From assembly GCF_030227225.1 (NCBI RefSeq), contig NZ_JASPHQ010000013.1, positions 13,036 through 77,035 on the forward strand: a stretch of DNA of 64,000 nt. Direction: 5' to 3'. Below are positions 9,682 to 19,830 of this stretch, one piece after another. Each line of letters starts with the position of its first letter. The stretch's first letter is position 1. This DNA comes from Corynebacterium rhinophilum. Its GTDB lineage: Bacteria; Actinomycetota; Actinomycetes; Mycobacteriales; Mycobacteriaceae. The position numbers and the translations under genes were made by a program. Under the pieces are notes generated by a model. It saw only the letters and a list, made by a program, of their open reading frames with translations, was not told where the DNA came from and did not search any database.

Positions 9682-11214
9682 ATGAACAGACTATTGCGTG
9701 GCGCTCGTTGGCTTATGGGAACCCAATGGCCGGTATACGCTGCCTTGGTCTTGGGCGCCAATCTCATCGGCGCCATCGCGATCATGACCTTCATCCTCTA
9801 TTTCCTGCCCATGCCGGAAATCGAGGACTTTGCCGCCGAGCTGCCCAACCTCAAGGGCGTGGCGGCGGTCTACCTCATCTTTGCCGTCATCATCGGCATC
9901 GCCGCTACCCTGCTGCTCTTCCGCCCCGTGCTGGACTGGCAGCGCAATCCCGATGCGCACGATCCAAATATGGTGCGCACCCTCGTGCTGCGCATCCCCG
10001 TGTACCAATCCCTGGTCGCGGCCGCGGTCTGGCTCATCGGCATTATCCTGACGGTGGCTATCTCCAGCGGGCAATCCGGGCGGCTCGGGCTCGTCGTGGG
10101 TGTCTCCACCACCCTGGCGGGCCTAGTGGTCATCATCTTGACCTACCTGCAGGCCGAGCGCCTCGTGCGGCCCGTCGCTGCCCAAGCCGTCGCCCGCCGC
10201 TTTGAAGATTCCACCGTCGAACCACCCATCAAATACCGGCTGTTTTCCACCTGGCTGATGACCTCCGGCGTGCCGCTGCTCGGCATCGTGCTGGTGCTGT
10301 TGGGCCAGCACACCGGGCTCTTCTCCGGCGATGCCAGCGAAATCATCCCGGCCATCGTGGCACTGGCCCTCACCGCCCTGGCCACCGGGTTTATCGGCAC
10401 CAGCTTCGCCATCATGAGCGTGGTCGATCCCATCGTGGAGCTGCAGGATGCGATCAACCGCGTGCGCCGCGGCGAGGCCGATGCCGAGGTCGATATCTAC
10501 GATGGATCCGAGCTCGGCGTCCTGCAGGCGGGATTTAATGAGATGATGCGCGGGCTGCGCGAGCGCCAACGCGTCCGCGATATCTTCGGCCGCTACGTGG
10601 GCACCGAGGTGGCCCAGCGCGCCCTTGATGAGCGCCCCGAATTGGGCGGGGAGGATCGGAAGGTCGCGGTGCTGTTCATCGATGTCATCGGTTCCACCAC
10701 CTTCGCGGTCAACCACTCCCCCGAAGAAGTGGTCACGGAGCTCAATAAATTCTTCGAGCACGTCGTGACGGTGGTGCACCGCAATAAGGGCATCATCAAT
10801 AAGTTCCAAGGCGATGCCGCCCTCGCCGTCTTTGGCGCGCCGCTCAACGTGTACGACTCGACTTCGATGGCGCTGCAGGCCGCCCGCGAGCTGCGCGGCG
10901 AGTTGCGCGGGCTCGAGCTGCAGGCTGGCATCGGAGTCGCCTCCGGCCACGTGGTAGCAGGCCACATCGGCGGCGCGGATCGCTTCGAGTACACCGTCAT
11001 CGGCGATGCCGTCAACGAGGCCGCCCGCCTGACCGAAATGGCCAAGGACACCCCCGGCCAGGTCCTGACCAACGCTGCTACCTTAAAGACCGCCAACGAG
11101 GCCGAGCAGGCCCGCTGGACCGTCATGAAATCCATCGAGCTGCGCGGGCGCCGCCGCATGACCCAGCTGGCGCGCCCCATCCGCGCCAGCCTGGCAGAAA
11201 GGTGCGAAATCTAA
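9682..11214 (+). CDS. cyaB: Membrane adenylate cyclase (class III) with HAMP domain
   Basis: A 510-residue membrane enzyme making cAMP. About six transmembrane segments (residues about 15-240) are followed by a HAMP linker (about 240-295) and a cytoplasmic catalytic domain (about 325-500). All key residues are present: metal-binding Asp334 (FIDVIGST) and Asp378 (FQGDAA), adenine-selecting Lys374 and Asp442, and the transition-state pair Asn445/Arg449 (NEAAR). It therefore should be an active adenylate rather than guanylate cyclase. The ortholog (Rv3645) sits in the same place in mycobacteria. Its product is the ligand of GlxR, encoded at 30735. Confidence 0.93.
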   Translation: MNRLLRGARWLMGTQWPVYAALVLGANLIGAIAIMTFILYFLPMPEIEDFAAELPNLKGVAAVYLIFAVIIGIAATLLLFRPVLDWQRNPDAHDPNMVRTLVLRIPVYQSLVAAAVWLIGIILTVAISSGQSGRLGLVVGVSTTLAGLVVIILTYLQAERLVRPVAAQAVARRFEDSTVEPPIKYRLFSTWLMTSGVPLLGIVLVLLGQHTGLFSGDASEIIPAIVALALTALATGFIGTSFAIMSVVDPIVELQDAINRVRRGEADAEVDIYDGSELGVLQAGFNEMMRGLRERQRVRDIFGRYVGTEVAQRALDERPELGGEDRKVAVLFIDVIGSTTFAVNHSPEEVVTELNKFFEHVVTVVHRNKGIINKFQGDAALAVFGAPLNVYDSTSMALQAARELRGELRGLELQAGIGVASGHVVAGHIGGADRFEYTVIGDAVNEAARLTEMAKDTPGQVLTNAATLKTANEAEQARWTVMKSIELRGRRRMTQLARPIRASLAERCEI

Positions 11215-12422
11215 TGGCCAGCACCCGCCTCATCGTGCCCGACGCGGCGCGCGGAATGGCGCTTTTAGGCATCGCGATAGCGAATATGACCACCGCGTGG
11301 ATCATCACCGAGAATCGCCCGGGCGCGTATTTCGGCGGCATCCTCGATGACAGTGTGCTCGATAAAATCGCCGTCGTCTTCGGTGCTTTCTTCGTGCACA
11401 ACCGCGGCCTGCCCATGTTTTCTACCCTGCTGGGCTTCGGCGTGGGGCTTATTGCGATGAGCCTGTGGCGGCGGGGATTTCCGCTGGGAGAAGCGAGGAG
11501 GGTCATCGCCAAGCGCTATAGCTTCCTCGCGCTTTTAGGCGCGGTGCACATGGTGCTACTGTTTTGGGGCGATATCATGTTTGTCTACGGCGTAGCGGGC
11601 ATAGTCATTGCCCTGCTGCTCACGCTGCATAATTCTACGCTGCGCAAGATTTCTTATATCGCTCTTGGGGTGCTGACGGTGCTCGGCATCGCCGCGTTTA
11701 TTTTCTCCGCGGTTGACGGCGGGCTCGATATCCCTGTCGATGCCATTGGCACGGTAAATTCCTACGGTGACCTGCTGCTCAGCCAGCTTCTCACCCTAGG
11801 CGCGCAGATCATCTCCGCCCCGCTCATCGTGCTGATGTACCTGCCGGTCATGCTGGTGGGCTTTGTGTGGGCGCGCGAGGGCGTGCTTGCCGATGTCCCC
11901 TCTCACCGCCCCCAACTCCTGCGCTGGGTGGCCATCGCCGCGGCCGTAACGCTGGTCATTGGCACGCTATGGTCCTTGGGCACCCTCGGGATCATCGATC
12001 AGCGCTGGGCAAGCGCGGCCAGTAGCGCCAATTCCACCCTCGGCGTGCTAACCGGGCCGGGAATCCTCGCCGGGCTCGCCCTTATCTTGCAGCCCGTGCA
12101 AGAACGTCTAGCCGCCGGCGCCTCCGTGCCCGCGCTCTTGTGGCCCTTCGTCGCGCTGGGCAAACGCTCTATGAGCGGTTATGTGGGCCAGTCGATACTG
12201 TTTTTCCTGCTCGTGCACCCCTTCACGCTGGACTACGGCCACGACTTAGGAGCCTTCGGCCAAGCCGGGCTCGCCTGCGGCGTGTGGCTGGTCACCGTGA
12301 TTGGCGCGTGCGTGCTCGAAGCGCTGGGCCTGCGCGGGCCCTTCGAGGTGGTGCACCGCCGGCTGTCTTATGGCCCGAGCATGCAGCCGGAGCGGAGCTT
12401 GCCTAGGCAGGGCCTTACCTAG
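11214..12422 (+). CDS. DUF418-family membrane protein
   Basis: A 402-residue polytopic inner-membrane protein with the family opening RLIVPDAARGMALLGIAIAN and about eight hydrophobic helices. The C-terminal half holds the usual GKRSMSGYVGQSILF segment. Function of the family (YeiB-like) is not established. The ATG at 11214 overlaps the cyclase stop codon (TAATG), with GAAAGG about 11 nt upstream; a GTG at 11202 has that purine run directly against it and is less likely. Co-expression with the cyclase is expected. Confidence 0.85.
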   Translation: MASTRLIVPDAARGMALLGIAIANMTTAWIITENRPGAYFGGILDDSVLDKIAVVFGAFFVHNRGLPMFSTLLGFGVGLIAMSLWRRGFPLGEARRVIAKRYSFLALLGAVHMVLLFWGDIMFVYGVAGIVIALLLTLHNSTLRKISYIALGVLTVLGIAAFIFSAVDGGLDIPVDAIGTVNSYGDLLLSQLLTLGAQIISAPLIVLMYLPVMLVGFVWAREGVLADVPSHRPQLLRWVAIAAAVTLVIGTLWSLGTLGIIDQRWASAASSANSTLGVLTGPGILAGLALILQPVQERLAAGASVPALLWPFVALGKRSMSGYVGQSILFFLLVHPFTLDYGHDLGAFGQAGLACGVWLVTVIGACVLEALGLRGPFEVVHRRLSYGPSMQPERSLPRQGLT

Positions 12423-13152
12423 ACAGGGCATCGACTAGCAGGAAGTGCCCGAGGGCCAAGGCACCAGCCTCCGCCGCGCCCACTGCTCTGGCCGCCTTCG
12501 AGGGCTTGGCATGTTTCTTGTCCTTCTGAGACCCGGCTGCTGCTATTCGCGCTCGCAGCGCAGTCAGGCCTTCCGCCGCGACCAAGAGATTGGCGCCGTG
12601 GCTCAAGCCCTTCGTCGCATCGGTGCGCAGGCGCGGATCGCCCGCCAGCGCCGAGGTGGTCAGCACCGCCGCGCCGCCCACCGCTACCGCGGTCCGAGTG
12701 GGCTGCTTGCGCGTGGCGACGAGCGCCGCCGCCCACGCCATGGCGCGCAGGCCCCAACCGCGGGCATCGTTGCGCGCGCCGCGCCGATAAAGCACCCACG
12801 AATACGCCGCGTGGCTAGCGGTAACGCCTGCCACCCCAAGGAGGGAGGGGCGGTGCAAGCGGCGCGACTTTTCCACCTGGCCCACCGCGCCGGCCAGCAG
12901 TGCGGGGCTCAGGGTGGGGTTTTGCGCCTCCGCCGCCAAAAGGGGCAAAAGCGGCGCGCTTGTGATGGTGTGGGCCTTCTTCCAGCCAAAGAGGCGGGCC
13001 CATACCGTGGATTCACCAAGCGCCAGGTACGCGAAACGCCGCCAGCCCCGCGGCGTGCGCCGGGCTGGGTCGGTGACATCGGCAAAGGTTTCGGACACCG
13101 CGCGGGTCAAGGCCGCGGCGCCTTCCTCGGTGCGGGCAAGAAAATCATTCAT
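12415..13152 (-). CDS. Membrane protein, possibly YhhN/lysoplasmalogenase-like
   Basis: A 245-residue protein with several hydrophobic stretches in residues about 60-190 and a polar tail (SQKDKKHAKPSKAAR). The order KKAHTITSAPLLPLLAAE, then LLAGAVGQVEKS, then GVAGVTASHAAYSWVL resembles the spacing in YhhN-type lysoplasmalogenases, but the match is weak and I do not assign a function. The ATG at 13152 has AAGG 8 nt upstream. It lies between cyaB/DUF418 and topA and overlaps the convergent DUF418 gene by 8 nt. Confidence 0.6.
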   Translation of the reverse strand: MNDFLARTEEGAAALTRAVSETFADVTDPARRTPRGWRRFAYLALGESTVWARLFGWKKAHTITSAPLLPLLAAEAQNPTLSPALLAGAVGQVEKSRRLHRPSLLGVAGVTASHAAYSWVLYRRGARNDARGWGLRAMAWAAALVATRKQPTRTAVAVGGAAVLTTSALAGDPRLRTDATKGLSHGANLLVAAEGLTALRARIAAAGSQKDKKHAKPSKAARAVGAAEAGALALGHFLLVDALSR

Positions 13153-13178
13153 GCCCGCCACCTTACTAATTTCTTCGC

Positions 13179-16172
13179 TTATTTCTTCCGCGAGCCGGCC
13201 TTCACCACGTTCTTCGTGCCGGGCGAAGGCTTCGAGCTGGATTTCTTAGCCGCCTTCGTCGCGCCCTTCTTAGTGGCCTTCTTGCTGGACTTCTTGGTCG
13301 CCTTCTTCGTCGATTTCTTGGTCGACTTCTTTGTGCTCTTCTTAGAAGACTTCTTCTTCGTCTCCCCAGAGGCCTCTTTGGCGCGGCGCTCGGAAAGGAG
13401 CTCGTTGGCGCGGGCATCGGTAAGCTGCTCCGGATCGTCGCCGCGGCGCAGGGACGCATTGGTGGTGCCGTCCGTAACGTACGGGCCGAAGCGGCCATCC
13501 TTAACGGTCATAGGCTTGCCCGAGACGTCATTATCGCCGAGTTGCTTGAGCGGCGGCTGTGCGGCCGCGCGGCCACGGCGCTTCGGCTCCGCATAAATGC
13601 GGCGGGCCTCATCCAAGGTGATGCTAAAGATCTGCTCTTCCTTAGCCAGCGAGCGCGAATCCGATCCCTTCTTCAGGTAGGGGCCGTAGCGGCCGTTTTG
13701 GGCAGTGATCATCTCCCCGTCGTCCACGCCCACCTCGCGCGGCAGGGACAGCAGCTCAAGGGCCTGTTCCAGCGTGACGGTCAGCGGCTCCATCGAGCTA
13801 AAGAGCGAGGCCGTGCCCGGCTTCAGCTTCTCATCAATGTAGTCATTGATGCGCTTTTCCTTTTGCTTCGCGGCCGTCTTGGTCTCCCAATTCTTGGCGC
13901 GCTTGCCTTCCTCGGCGCGCTGTTTATCCTCTTCTGCGCGCTCCTTCGCGACGATCTCCAAGGCCTCCGCCTCAGCCTTCTCCCGCTCATCATCGCGGAC
14001 GACCTCGGTGACATAGGGGCCAAAGCGGCCTTCCTTCGCCACCACCATGCGCCCGTTTTCGGGATTCTCGCCCAGCTGGCGCCCGCCCTGCGAGGTGGCG
14101 AAGAGCTTTTCCGCCAGCTGTTCATTCAGCCCGTCCGGGGTCACGGTTTCAGAGAGGTTGGCGCGCTGATATTCCACGCTGCCGTCCTCGTTGGTGCCGA
14201 TCGCGCGCTCGATATAGGGCCCGTAGCGGCCGACGCGCACGAAGACCTCGCGGCCCTCCGAATCGGTATAGAGCTTGAGCGAGTTGACCTTGCGGGCATC
14301 GATGGCCTCGAGGTTGACATCGATAAGCGATTTCAGCCCGCCATGCCGCGCGATGGAGGCCGCCTTGTGCTCGTTGGCCTCAGCGTTGCCAAAGTAAAAG
14401 CCGTTCAGCCAGTCCGTGCCATCCTCCGTTCCGGTGGCAATCGAGTCCAGCTCATCTTCCATGGACGAGGTGAAGTCATAATCCACCAGCTCGGTGAAGT
14501 TTTCTTCCAAGAGGCCCACGACGGCGAAGGCTACCCACGAAGGCACTAGGGCGTTGCCGCGCGAGACCACGTAACCGCGGTCTTGGATGGTCTTGATGAT
14601 GGAGGCATACGTCGACGGGCGCCCGATGCCCAAGTCTTCCATCTTTTTCACCAGGCTCGCTTCTGTATAGCGCGCCGGCGGGTTGGTGGAGTGGCCTTCT
14701 GCCGATACCTCTTCGGCCTTCAGATCGCGGCCCTCCTCCAGGTGCGGCAGGCGGTTCTCGCTCTTCTTGCTCGTATCCTCGTCGGCGCCGTAAGCCTTCA
14801 AGAAACCCGGGAAGGTAATGGTGCGGCCGGTTGCGGAGAACTCGACGTCATAGGTGCCGTTATCCGTGGTCGCGGTGCCAGCCACGGCCACCTTCATGGA
14901 GGTGCCCTTAGCATCGGCCATCTGCGAGGCCACGGTGCGCTTCCAAATCAGGTCATAGAGCTTAAATTCCTCCGCATCCAGCTGGCTAGACAGCTGGCCC
15001 GGGGTGGCAAAGGACTCACCGGCGGGGCGGATCGCCTCGTGCGCTTCCTGCGAGTTTTTGACGCGGCGGTCATAAACGCGCGGGGAATCCGAGACGTATT
15101 CTTCGCCATAAATGCTGGTGGCGGAGCTGCGCGCGGCGTTCAAACCTTGCTTAGACAGCGAAGAGGAGTCCGTACGCATATACGTAATGTGGCCGTTTTC
15201 GTAAAGGCGCTGTGCAATGCGCATCGTACGCTCAGAGGTAAAGTGCAGGCGCCGGCCCGCCTCCTGCTGCAGCGTCGAGGTCATAAACGGCGCATAAGGC
15301 TTGCGGGTATAGGGCTTGTGTTCTACCCCGGACACGGTCATGCCCGCGCCCTGCAGGGCCTTTTCCAAGGCCTCCGCCTGCGGCTGGGTGATGACGATGA
15401 CGTCCTTGGTCTTCACGTTTCCGCGATCGTCGAAATCACGGCCCACAGCCACGCGCTTGCCATTAACGGCGGTCAGGCGCGCGTCAAAGGCCGACGGGCC
15501 CTCGCCGCTGCCCGCCCCCGCGTCCAGGGTGGCGAGCAAATCCCAGTAATCGGCGGAGATAAACGCCATGCGCTCGCGCTCGCGCTCGACGATGACCCGC
15601 GTGGCCACCGACTGCACGCGCCCGGCCGAAAGCCGCGGCATGACCTTCTTCCACAGCACGGGCGAGACTTCGTAGCCGTAGAGGCGGTCGAGGATGCGGC
15701 GGGTTTCTTGGGCATCAATAAGGTCATAGTCCAAGTCGCGGGTGTTTTCCGCCGCCTCCAAGATGGCGGACTTTGTGATCTCATTAAAGACCATGCGGCG
15801 CACCGGCACCTTGGGCTTTAAAACCTCCAATAGGTGCCAAGCAATGGCCTCGCCTTCGCGGTCCGGGTCTGTTGCCAGCAAAAGGTTATCGCACTGCTTC
15901 AGCTTGGATTTGAGGTCAGCGACCTTCTTCTTTTTATCCGGGCTGACGACGTAGAGCGGGGCGAAATCATCTTCCGGGTTAACACCCAAGCGGGCCCAAG
16001 ATTCTTTCTTGAACTTCGCCGGCACGTCGGCAGCGCCCCGCGGGAGATCGCGGATATGCCCTACGGAGGCCTCCACGATGTAGTTATCTCCCAGGTACGG
16101 CTGGATCTTCTTCGCCTTAGTTGCCGACTCCACAATCACTAAAGTTTTGCCCGGCTCGGCCGCTTCTGCCAC
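13179..16172 (-). CDS. topA: DNA topoisomerase I
   Basis: Type IA topoisomerase (997 residues) that relaxes negative supercoils. The TOPRIM domain starts with LVIVESATKAKKI and has the metal triad region TDPDREGEA (about 102-110). The catalytic Tyr331 is in HITYMRTDSSSLS. The C-terminal part has repeats of the NGRYGPYLKKG type (at least four GRYGPY or GRFGPYV copies) in place of zinc fingers, and ends in a long lysine tail of repeated KKSTKKATKK units. The start is GTG at 16172 with AAAGG upstream. Confidence 0.96.
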   Translation of the reverse strand: MAEAAEPGKTLVIVESATKAKKIQPYLGDNYIVEASVGHIRDLPRGAADVPAKFKKESWARLGVNPEDDFAPLYVVSPDKKKKVADLKSKLKQCDNLLLATDPDREGEAIAWHLLEVLKPKVPVRRMVFNEITKSAILEAAENTRDLDYDLIDAQETRRILDRLYGYEVSPVLWKKVMPRLSAGRVQSVATRVIVERERERMAFISADYWDLLATLDAGAGSGEGPSAFDARLTAVNGKRVAVGRDFDDRGNVKTKDVIVITQPQAEALEKALQGAGMTVSGVEHKPYTRKPYAPFMTSTLQQEAGRRLHFTSERTMRIAQRLYENGHITYMRTDSSSLSKQGLNAARSSATSIYGEEYVSDSPRVYDRRVKNSQEAHEAIRPAGESFATPGQLSSQLDAEEFKLYDLIWKRTVASQMADAKGTSMKVAVAGTATTDNGTYDVEFSATGRTITFPGFLKAYGADEDTSKKSENRLPHLEEGRDLKAEEVSAEGHSTNPPARYTEASLVKKMEDLGIGRPSTYASIIKTIQDRGYVVSRGNALVPSWVAFAVVGLLEENFTELVDYDFTSSMEDELDSIATGTEDGTDWLNGFYFGNAEANEHKAASIARHGGLKSLIDVNLEAIDARKVNSLKLYTDSEGREVFVRVGRYGPYIERAIGTNEDGSVEYQRANLSETVTPDGLNEQLAEKLFATSQGGRQLGENPENGRMVVAKEGRFGPYVTEVVRDDEREKAEAEALEIVAKERAEEDKQRAEEGKRAKNWETKTAAKQKEKRINDYIDEKLKPGTASLFSSMEPLTVTLEQALELLSLPREVGVDDGEMITAQNGRYGPYLKKGSDSRSLAKEEQIFSITLDEARRIYAEPKRRGRAAAQPPLKQLGDNDVSGKPMTVKDGRFGPYVTDGTTNASLRRGDDPEQLTDARANELLSERRAKEASGETKKKSSKKSTKKSTKKSTKKATKKSSKKATKKGATKAAKKSSSKPSPGTKNVVKAGSRKK

Positions 16173-16300
16173 TTCGACTTCATCCCTTTCGATGATGCGA
16201 ACATTAAAATTTGTGCGCTTTCAGCAATCGCCCTTAGCGTACACAGGTGGTTTATACCGTTCTTCGCACCATATACTCGGTAACACCAAAAGGCTTTGTA

Positions 16301-16319
16301 GGGGGCGCTTCGCACCCCC
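16301..16319. other. Hairpin in the topA/dedA divergent promoter region
   Basis: GGGGG-CGCTTCGCA-CCCCC lies between the divergent topA and dedA genes. The dedA promoter shows TATACT at 16332-16337. No T-run follows on either strand, so this need not be a terminator. Confidence 0.4.
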
Positions 16320-16418
16320 ACCGAACCGGTCTATACTGACCTTTTTAGAAAGTCCAGCAGCTGTGAAAGCATTGTTGGGGACGATAGCACACCCACAACA
16401 CACCCCGTGGAGGATTAG

Positions 16419-17048
16419 ATGGTTGACACAGTAACGATGTGGATTGAAGCCATCATGGGCACGGAGTGGGTTTATCCAATCGTGGGCCTGCTCATTTTCG
16501 GGGACTGTTTCTTTCCAGTACTCCCCTCTGAAATCCCGCTGAATATGGTCGGCGCTTGGGCCGGTTCGCAGGGATTTCCACACCTACCCACCATGTTCTT
16601 TGTGGCGCTGGTAGCAGCCATGTTGGGTGATAACCTGTGTTTCTTACTGGGCACGCGGTTTATGCCATTGCTTAACCGCATTCAAAAAGGAACGAAGGCC
16701 TACGAGGCCCTCACCTGGGTAAAACGCAATGTACGCCGCGGCGGTGGCGCGGCCATTATCATTGCCCGCTTTATCCCCTCGGCCAGGCTCTTTATGACCA
16801 TTTTGCTAGGGTCAATGCGCTTTCCCTGGCCGGTCTTCCTCTTCTTCGACACCATTGGCGTGATGCTCTGGGTATTCCAAGCCTTGGCCATTGGTTATGT
16901 GGGCGGCATGGCGTTCTCCGATACCCCACTGTTTGCGATGGTTATCAGCATTATCGCCGCCGTATTCATCGGCTTCGGACTACAAAAGGCCCAAAACAGC
17001 ATCACGGAGTGGTGGGATACCCGCCGCGGCTACGCCGAAACGCCCTAG
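16419..17048 (+). CDS. DedA-family membrane protein
   Basis: A 209-residue polytopic protein of the DedA/SNARE-associated family, linked elsewhere to lipid carrier flipping and envelope homeostasis. The N-terminal re-entrant motif is seen as GLLIFGDCFFPVLPSEIPL, and the second conserved motif as IIIARFIPSARLFMTILLGS with its Arg residues. Several hydrophobic helices follow. The ATG has a good GGAGG ribosome site (GTGGAGGATTAG) 6 nt upstream. It converges on cspA, with which it shares a terminator. Confidence 0.85.
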   Translation: MVDTVTMWIEAIMGTEWVYPIVGLLIFGDCFFPVLPSEIPLNMVGAWAGSQGFPHLPTMFFVALVAAMLGDNLCFLLGTRFMPLLNRIQKGTKAYEALTWVKRNVRRGGGAAIIIARFIPSARLFMTILLGSMRFPWPVFLFFDTIGVMLWVFQALAIGYVGGMAFSDTPLFAMVISIIAAVFIGFGLQKAQNSITEWWDTRRGYAETP

Positions 17049-17073
17049 GGCGCTTAAAACCCTAGAGGGCGTT
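17039..17073. terminator. Shared terminator of dedA and cspA
   Basis: Inverted repeat AACGCCCT (17039-17046) / AGGGCGTT (17066-17073) with an inner CTAGGG/CCCTAG pair. It overlaps the ends of both convergent genes. Confidence 0.55.
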
Positions 17074-17275
17074 AGAGAATGGAAACGGCCTGCGCCTGGT
17101 CGCCCTTCGGACCGGATCCAACCTCGAAGCTGACCTTCTGGTTTTCTTCCAAGGTGCGGAAACCGCTGCCCTGAATCTCGGAGTAGTGCACGAAGATGTC
17201 TCCGCCGCCGTCCTCGCGCTCGATGAAGCCGTATCCCTTTTCGGAGTTAAACCACTTAACGGTTCCTTGTGTCAT
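17072..17275 (-). CDS. cspA: Cold-shock protein
   Basis: A 67-residue single OB-fold RNA chaperone. Both RNA-binding motifs are present: [10 protein letters not shown] (RNP1) and DIFVHYSEI (RNP2). It starts [10 protein letters not shown] at 17275, with GGA about 12 nt upstream. About 110 nt of upstream untranslated sequence precede it, as is common for cold-shock mRNAs. Its position beside the helicase matches Rv3648c. Confidence 0.94.
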   Translation of the reverse strand: MTQGTVKWFNSEKGYGFIEREDGGGDIFVHYSEIQGSGFRTLEENQKVSFEVGSGPKGDQAQAVSIL

Positions 17276-17457
17276 GGTGAACTGAGTTCCTTTTCTTAAA
17301 GAGGTAGCGCGCATTGCCGCGCCGGTAGTTATTCGGTAAATGGGTCCTCGAGCAGTACCGTGAAGTATAAAACCGCACCAAGACAACATTGGCCTGTCAA
17401 CAGTGTGACACGTTCCACGCCAAAGCGATAGATTTAACTCACAAGGGGGTAAAAAAA

Positions 17458-19830
17458 TTGTCTCACCCGGCGGGCAACAACCCCATTGGTGAAGAGCTCC
17501 TAGACCTCATTCAACGGCGCCTTTCTGAGTCCACCCTGACGTTTCACACCACGCTCCCGGCAAAGCGGGCGCGCTACGCCGAATGGCCAGAGTGGGTGCT
17601 GCCGGGGTTGAAGGAGCAGGTGGTAGATGGGGGCATCGGCAAGCTCTATGCGCACCAGGCCGAGCTCGCCGAATGCGCGTGGCAGGGCCGTGACGCAGTA
17701 ATTTCCACCGGCACCTCGTCCGGAAAGTCTTTGGGCTACCAGCTGCCCATCCTCACCCGGCTGGCAAAGGATCAGACCGCGTGCGCGCTCTACCTCACCC
17801 CCACCAAGGCCCTCGGATCGGACCAGCTGCAGTCCGCGCTTGAGCTGTGCCGCGGGATTCCGGAGCTCAAGAACGTGGTGCCCGCGCCCTACGACGGCGA
17901 TACGCCCCAGGAGTCGCGGGCGGGCGTGCGCGAGCATTCGCGCCTGGTGTTTTCCAATCCCGATATGGTGCACATGTCCATGCTGGCCGCGCACGCGCGG
18001 TGGGCGCGGGTGCTGCGCCACCTGGAGTTCATCGTCATCGATGAATGCCATTCCTACCGGGGCGTATTCGGCGCCAATGTGGCCCTGGTTCTGCGCCGCT
18101 TGCTCCGCCTGTGCCGGCATTATGGATCGCGTCCCACCATCATTTATGCCTCCGCAACCATGAATGACCCGGCCCGGCATGCCGAACGCCTCACCGGCCG
18201 CCCGGCGCACGCGATTACTGAGGATTCCGCCCCCACCGGCGCGCGCACGGTCGCGCTCTGGGAGCCTGGGTTCTTGGAGGGCGCAGAGGGCGAGCACGGC
18301 GCCCCCGTGCGGCGCGCGGCCACCACGGAGGCCGCCGAGATGATGGCAACCTTCATCGCGGAAGGCGCCCGGACCATGACCTTTGTGCGCTCCCGCCGCT
18401 CCGCCGAGGTCGTGGCGATGGTAGCCGCCGAGACCCTCTCCGGCAGTTTGGGCCGGCCGGATTTCGCGCAGCGCATCGCCGCCTACCGCGCCGGCTACCT
18501 GGCCGAGGACCGCCGCCGGTTGGAGCAGGCGCTTGACGATGCCTCCTTATTAGGCGTCGCCACCACCTCCGCCCTCGAGCTGGGCATCGACGTTGGCGGG
18601 CTCGATGCCGTGGTCACCGCCGGATTTCCTGGCACGGTGGCCAGTTTTTGGCAGCAAGCCGGGCGCGCGGGCCGGCGCGGGCAAGGCTCGCTCGTGGTGC
18701 TCGTCGCCCGCGATGAGCCCATGGATACTTTCCTGGTGCACCACCCCGATGCGCTCTTGGGCAAGCCGGTGGAAGCGAGCGTGTTCAACCCCACGAACCC
18801 CTATATCCTCTTTGGCCATCTCTACTGCGCGGCGGTGGAAAAGCCGCTGAATGATGCCACCATTGCTGAGTGGGGTGCCAGCGATGTCATCCACCAGCTT
18901 GCAGAGCAGGGCCTCGTGCGCCGCCGCGAGCGCGGGTGGTTTGCCGTACCCATTCCCGCCTCCAGCGCGGAAGAGCTCTCCCCGGAGACCGCCCACTCGG
19001 CGGTATCGCTGCGCGGCGGATCAGGCGAGGAGGTCATGATCGTGGATGCCTCCGATGGGCGGCTATTGGGCACCATCGATGCAGCCCGCGCGACCAGCCA
19101 GGTCCACCCCGGCGCGGTCTACCTGCACCAGGGCGAAAGTTTTGTCATCGAGGAACTCCTCCTGGCCGATTATGTGGCGCTTGCCCGCCCGGAGACCCCC
19201 GAGTATTCGACCACCCCGCGCTCTACCACGGATATTCGCATCGTGCGCGAGGCCGATAACCTCATCAATTATTCCCCGGGCCTGTGGGTGGCGGACGTGG
19301 AGGTCGAGGTCACCGACCGCGTCACCGGCTATCAGGTGCGGCTTGCCGATGGCACCATCAGCGACGATATTCCCCTCGATCTCCCCGAACAGCGGCTGAC
19401 CACCCGCGCCGTGGCCTATACCATCGACCCGCTGGCGCTTTCTGCGATGGGCATTACCGCCGCCGATATCCCCGGCACCCTGCATGCGGCAGAACACGCC
19501 GCCATTGGCCTGTTGCCGCTTATCGCCACCTGCGACCGCTGGGATATCGGCGGCGTATCCACCGCCCTGCACGCGGATACGCAGCTTCCCACCGTCTTTG
19601 TCTACGACGGCCACCCCGGCGGTGCCGGGTTTGCCGAAGAGGGATTCCGCCGCTTCCCCGAGTGGATAGCGGCCACCTTTGAGGCGGTGCGCTCCTGCCC
19701 GTGCGAGGCCGGGTGCCCATCGTGCGTGCAATCGCCCAAGTGCGGCAACGGCAATAATCCCCTGAGCAAGGACGGCGCCATCAAGCTGCTCGGTGCGCTC
19801 GTCACTATGACGCAGGAGGCCGCGGTTTAA
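17458..19830 (+). CDS. DEAD/DEAH helicase with DUF1998 domain (Hrq1/MrfA-like)
   Basis: A 790-residue ATP-dependent DNA helicase. Motif I is STGTSSGKS, motif II is DECH (IVIDECHSY), and motif [14 protein letters not shown]. The C-terminal DUF1998 region ends in a four-Cys cluster, [20 protein letters not shown], which binds metal in the MrfA/Hrq1 family. In other bacteria such helicases act in repair of mitomycin-type lesions. The start is TTG at 17458: a strong AAGGGGG lies 8 nt upstream, while the open frame back to 17389 has none. It converges (4-nt overlap) on the Tad genes, the conserved helicase/secretion neighbourhood. Confidence 0.9.
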   Translation: MSHPAGNNPIGEELLDLIQRRLSESTLTFHTTLPAKRARYAEWPEWVLPGLKEQVVDGGIGKLYAHQAELAECAWQGRDAVISTGTSSGKSLGYQLPILTRLAKDQTACALYLTPTKALGSDQLQSALELCRGIPELKNVVPAPYDGDTPQESRAGVREHSRLVFSNPDMVHMSMLAAHARWARVLRHLEFIVIDECHSYRGVFGANVALVLRRLLRLCRHYGSRPTIIYASATMNDPARHAERLTGRPAHAITEDSAPTGARTVALWEPGFLEGAEGEHGAPVRRAATTEAAEMMATFIAEGARTMTFVRSRRSAEVVAMVAAETLSGSLGRPDFAQRIAAYRAGYLAEDRRRLEQALDDASLLGVATTSALELGIDVGGLDAVVTAGFPGTVASFWQQAGRAGRRGQGSLVVLVARDEPMDTFLVHHPDALLGKPVEASVFNPTNPYILFGHLYCAAVEKPLNDATIAEWGASDVIHQLAEQGLVRRRERGWFAVPIPASSAEELSPETAHSAVSLRGGSGEEVMIVDASDGRLLGTIDAARATSQVHPGAVYLHQGESFVIEELLLADYVALARPETPEYSTTPRSTTDIRIVREADNLINYSPGLWVADVEVEVTDRVTGYQVRLADGTISDDIPLDLPEQRLTTRAVAYTIDPLALSAMGITAADIPGTLHAAEHAAIGLLPLIATCDRWDIGGVSTALHADTQLPTVFVYDGHPGGAGFAEEGFRRFPEWIAATFEAVRSCPCEAGCPSCVQSPKCGNGNNPLSKDGAIKLLGALVTMTQEAAV

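Noticed and set aside
13542..15821. Two long open frames antisense to topA
   Set aside because: Shadow frames of a GC-rich gene; no family features and no ribosome sites.
17404..17419. GlxR site before the helicase (TGTGACACGTTCCACG)
   Set aside because: The second half-site matches in only 3 of 5 positions and the core CACA is absent.
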